Assembly: GCA_017860675.1 (NCBI GenBank)
Contig: JAGDMV010000081.1
Span: forward strand, 1 to 8,203
Length of the DNA stretch: 8,203 nt
Source of the DNA: Chloroflexota bacterium
GTDB taxonomy: Bacteria; Chloroflexota; Limnocylindria; Limnocylindrales; CSP1-4
Direction of reading: 5' to 3'
Shown: positions 6,204-8,203 of the stretch, one piece after another
Numbering within the stretch: the stretch's first letter is position 1
Layout: each line of letters begins with the position of its first letter
Made by a program: the position numbers and the translations under genes
The notes under the pieces: model-generated
Seen by the model: only the letters and a program-made list of their open reading frames with translations
What the model was told of the DNA's origin: nothing
Databases searched by the model: none

Positions 6204-6665
6204 TTACTTGGCCACCTTCTCGAACCGCTCGCAGACGATCGTGACCTCCTCGGTGGACGGCGTGTTGTCGCCGGCCTTGAGGCCGGTCACGCTGTACTTC
6301 GAGATCCAGGCGTTGTAGAAGTTGTAGCGGGCGACCTCGCCGTGCATGAAATCGAACTGCACGATCGAGCCGTTGCGACGCGCCCCGGCCAGGTCGCCGT
6401 CGAGGGCGGCCTTGTGCCAGTTCCAGAGGTCCATCGAAGCGTCCGCCGGGCGCTTGACGGTGATCGTCGGCGGCTTCTGGGCGCCGATCATCTTCTTGAT
6501 GACCGGCATGCCCTTCGGGTCGTTGCACTTGAGCTCGACGACGTCGTTCTCGGAGACGCCCCCTGACACCTCCTGAACGGAGGGGATCAGGACGCCGTCG
6601 ATCTCGAGCTTGTAGCGCTGGGCGACCAGCGAGTCCTGGGGCAGATTGGGCACTCCGGCAGCCAT
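6204..6665 (-). CDS. First inner tube protein, gp19-like (Afp1-like)
   Basis: A 153-aa gp19-like tail tube protein whose hexameric rings stack to form the rigid inner tube. Typical segments are 'YKLEIDGVLIPSVQEVSGG' near residue 17, 'DVVELKCNDPKGMPVIKKMI', 'PTITVKRPADASMDLWNWHK' and 'ARYNFYNAWISKYSVTGLKA', closing with 'EEVTIVCERFEKVAK'. The length fits the family. The ATG at 6665 has GGAGG (6680-6676) 10 nt upstream; an ATG at 6672 closer to that site is out of frame and would give an unrelated peptide. It follows the sheath gene, the usual order, and is separated from it by the only sizeable gap in the window (45 nt). The sequence is distinct from the second tube protein, so the two probably occupy different levels of the tube. 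Confidence 0.94.
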   Translation of the reverse strand: MAAGVPNLPQDSLVAQRYKLEIDGVLIPSVQEVSGGVSENDVVELKCNDPKGMPVIKKMIGAQKPPTITVKRPADASMDLWNWHKAALDGDLAGARRNGSIVQFDFMHGEVARYNFYNAWISKYSVTGLKAGDNTPSTEEVTIVCERFEKVAK

Positions 6666-6710
6666 CGGTCATGATCCTCCACTCGGTGCGTACATTCGGG
6701 ACGGGAACGG
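6666..6710 (-). other. 45-nt sheath-tube intergenic gap
   Basis: The only non-coding gap longer than 13 nt. It holds GGAGG (6680-6676) for the tube gene and a decoy out-of-frame ATG at 6672-6670. I see no clear hairpin with a T-run and no convincing promoter boxes, so read-through from the sheath gene is expected. Separate control or RNA processing here would make sense for tube/sheath ratio, but the sequence does not show it. Confidence 0.55.
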
Positions 6711-8203
6711 CTACTCGGCCAGCGAGGCGCCGCCCGAGAACTGGGCGAGCCGGAAGATCACGAACTCGGCGGGCTTCACCGGGGCGATCCCGATGTCGAC
6801 GATCAGCTGGCCGGCGTCGATCGTCTCGGCCGTGTTGTTCTCGCCGTCGCACTTGACGAAGTAGGCCTCGCCGGGCGTCGCCCCGAAGAGCGCGCCATCG
6901 CGCCAGACGCGGAACAGGAACGACGAGATGGTCCGCTTGACCCGCTCCCAGAGATCGAGGTCGTTCGGCTCGAAGACGACCCACTGGGTGCCCTGGAGGA
7001 TCGACTCCTCGACATAGTTGAACAGCCGGCGGACGTTGAGGTAGCGCCAGGCCGGGTCGGACGAGAGCGTCCGGGCACCCCAGACGCGGATGCCGCGGCC
7101 GGGGAAGGTGCGGATGCAGTTGATGCCGGCCGGGTTGAGCTGGTCGTGCTCCCCCTTGGTCAGCTGGAGCTCGAGCGAGATCGCCCCGCGGATGACCTCG
7201 TTCGCCGGCGCCTTGTGGACGCCGCGCTCGCCGTCGCTGCGGGCCCAGATGCCGGCGAGATGGCCGGACGGGGGCACGAACACGGCCTGGCCGGCGATCG
7301 GGTCGAAGACCTTGATCCACGGCCAGTAGAGCGTCGCGTACTTCGAGTCGTAGCCGGCCTTGTCGACCCGCCACTCCTTGATCTGCTGGGCGTTGTAGTC
7401 GGGCGGGGCGTCGAGGATCGCGACCCGGTCGCCCATCAGCTCGCAGTGGGCGATCATCGCCAGCTGGATCGCCTTGACGGCCTCCAGGTCGATGACGCCT
7501 CGCTGGTAGAGGGCCATCAGGTCAGGTGCCGCGACCATGGTCACCTCGTCGACCGCCTCCAGGCCACCGAAGCCGGTGCGATCGGCCGGGTTGCCGACGT
7601 ACTCGTCCGGGGTCACGCGCACGGCGCCGGCCACGGTCCCGCCGGTCAGCGCCATCCTGCCCGGGGAGGGGGCGAGCTCGCCCTTGGCGACCTCCTCGAG
7701 GCGGATCAGCTTCGATGCCTTGACCGCCGTGAAGACGTTCTGCTTGCCCTTCTTGACGGTGACGTTGTCGAAGACTTCCTCTTCCTTGCCGCCCCTGGTG
7801 ACGACGAGCTTGAAGACACCCTCGGCGGGCTCGGACGGCTCGGCGATCTCGACCCCGATCTCGTCCCCGGCCGCCCCGGACTCGAGGGCGAGGACGCGGA
7901 AGGCGGGGGTCGACTTGTCGGTCGTGCTCGGCAGCTCCAGGCGGGCCGTCGGTGCGGCCGCCCCGTCGGCGCCGATGCGAACGATGTAGGCGGCGCCGCC
8001 GCCGTTCAGGAAGTAACCGTAGACGCTGTGGGCGAGGTACGAGCCCTCCATGAAGTCGCCGAAAGCTGCCACGAACTGGCTCCAGTTCGTGACCAGCGTG
8101 GGCGTGTTGGCGGGCCCGCGCTGGGCGAGGCCGACGAACGCGGCGACCGCGGTCCCGACGCCTTCGATCGGTCGCGACCCCGCCTCGACCTCCTCGACGT
8201 AGA
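6711..8203 (-). CDS. Contractile tail sheath protein (Afp2-4-like), 5' end truncated by the window
   Basis: The frame stays open to the right edge: 496 residues are present, beginning YVEEVEAGSRPIEGVGTAVA, so probably only around ten N-terminal residues ('...PGVYVEEV') are missing. A GTG at 8072 is an internal valine, not the start. The protein forms the contractile sheath whose shortening drives the tube outward. The N-terminal part (to about residue 75) carries 'AAFVGLAQRGP' and 'YFLNGGGAAYIVRIG'; a more variable domain follows (about 75-215). The conserved C-terminal half has 'RVAILDAPPDYN', 'YATLYWPWIKVFDP', 'VPPSGHLAGIWARSD', 'INCIRTFPGRGIRVWGARTL', 'WRYLNVRRLFNYVEESI', 'FEPND' and the ending 'KPAEFVIFRLAQFSGG'. 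The last two regions form the inter-subunit mesh in known sheaths. Only one sheath gene is visible, but others could lie upstream. Confidence 0.96.
   Translation of the reverse strand, partial: YVEEVEAGSRPIEGVGTAVAAFVGLAQRGPANTPTLVTNWSQFVAAFGDFMEGSYLAHSVYGYFLNGGGAAYIVRIGADGAAAPTARLELPSTTDKSTPAFRVLALESGAAGDEIGVEIAEPSEPAEGVFKLVVTRGGKEEEVFDNVTVKKGKQNVFTAVKASKLIRLEEVAKGELAPSPGRMALTGGTVAGAVRVTPDEYVGNPADRTGFGGLEAVDEVTMVAAPDLMALYQRGVIDLEAVKAIQLAMIAHCELMGDRVAILDAPPDYNAQQIKEWRVDKAGYDSKYATLYWPWIKVFDPIAGQAVFVPPSGHLAGIWARSDGERGVHKAPANEVIRGAISLELQLTKGEHDQLNPAGINCIRTFPGRGIRVWGARTLSSDPAWRYLNVRRLFNYVEESILQGTQWVVFEPNDLDLWERVKRTISSFLFRVWRDGALFGATPGEAYFVKCDGENNTAETIDAGQLIVDIGIAPVKPAEFVIFRLAQFSGGASLAE

Noticed and set aside
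8070..8072. GTG at 8072 as the sheath start
   Set aside because: The frame stays open upstream and encodes the conserved sheath N-terminal segment YVEEVEAGSRPIEGVG; the true start lies outside the window.
467..8203. Type VI secretion system or ordinary myophage instead of an eCIS-type CIS
   Set aside because: No TssB/TssC-type split sheath and no membrane-complex or phage head, terminase or lysis genes are seen. The sheath-tube-chaperone-DUF6760-tube-LysM-spike-gp25 order is that of eCIS loci. The window is too short to exclude a phage remnant entirely.
1..8203. tRNA, CRISPR array, insertion sequence, attachment site or terminator
   Set aside because: Almost every base is coding; no cloverleaf, regularly spaced repeats, terminal inverted repeats or hairpin with T-run was found by eye.

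Overview
The window is a compact, single-strand (all minus) block of structural genes for a phage-tail-like contractile injection system (CIS). It is of the extracellular/cytosolic eCIS type related to Afp, PVC and the actinobacterial CIS. By eye the DNA is very GC-rich. Starts are a mix of ATG and GTG, Shine-Dalgarno sequences are strong and G-rich, and intergenic gaps are 0-13 nt except one of 45 nt. This suits a high-GC actinobacterium, including deep lineages such as Thermoleophilia, or possibly a Chloroflexota-like organism. The sequence alone does not fix the taxon.

Transcription runs from the right end of the window to the left. In that order the genes are: tail sheath (8203-6711, truncated at its 5' end by the window edge); inner tube protein 1 (6665-6204); hub-assembly-chaperone-like protein with a CxxC pair (6202-5783); a 52-aa DUF6760-like protein (5786-5628); a 762-aa Pro/Ala-rich low-complexity protein (5621-3333); inner tube protein 2 (3323-2901); LysM-domain tube/hub adaptor, Afp7-like (2891-2187); VgrG-like spike, Afp8-like (2182-467); gp25-like baseplate wedge, Afp9-like (453-58); and the first 18 codons of a putative baseplate assembly protein (54-1, running out of the window). 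Essentially every base is coding. No promoter, terminator, RNA gene, CRISPR array or insertion sequence was seen.

The genes fit one machine. The sheath surrounds a tube of gp19-like rings. The second tube paralogue and the LysM protein probably join the tube to the VgrG spike. The gp25-like protein and the next gene start the baseplate wedge. The chaperone-like and DUF6760-like genes are probably assembly factors.

The least explained element is the 762-aa Pro/Ala-rich protein inside the structural operon. It has a plausible conserved N-terminal block and a charged C-terminal helix (residues 730-762) separated by about 600 residues of disordered sequence with small in-frame tandem repeats. 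A second point is that no PAAR tip gene lies between the gp25 gene and the next baseplate gene, where Afp-type clusters carry it.
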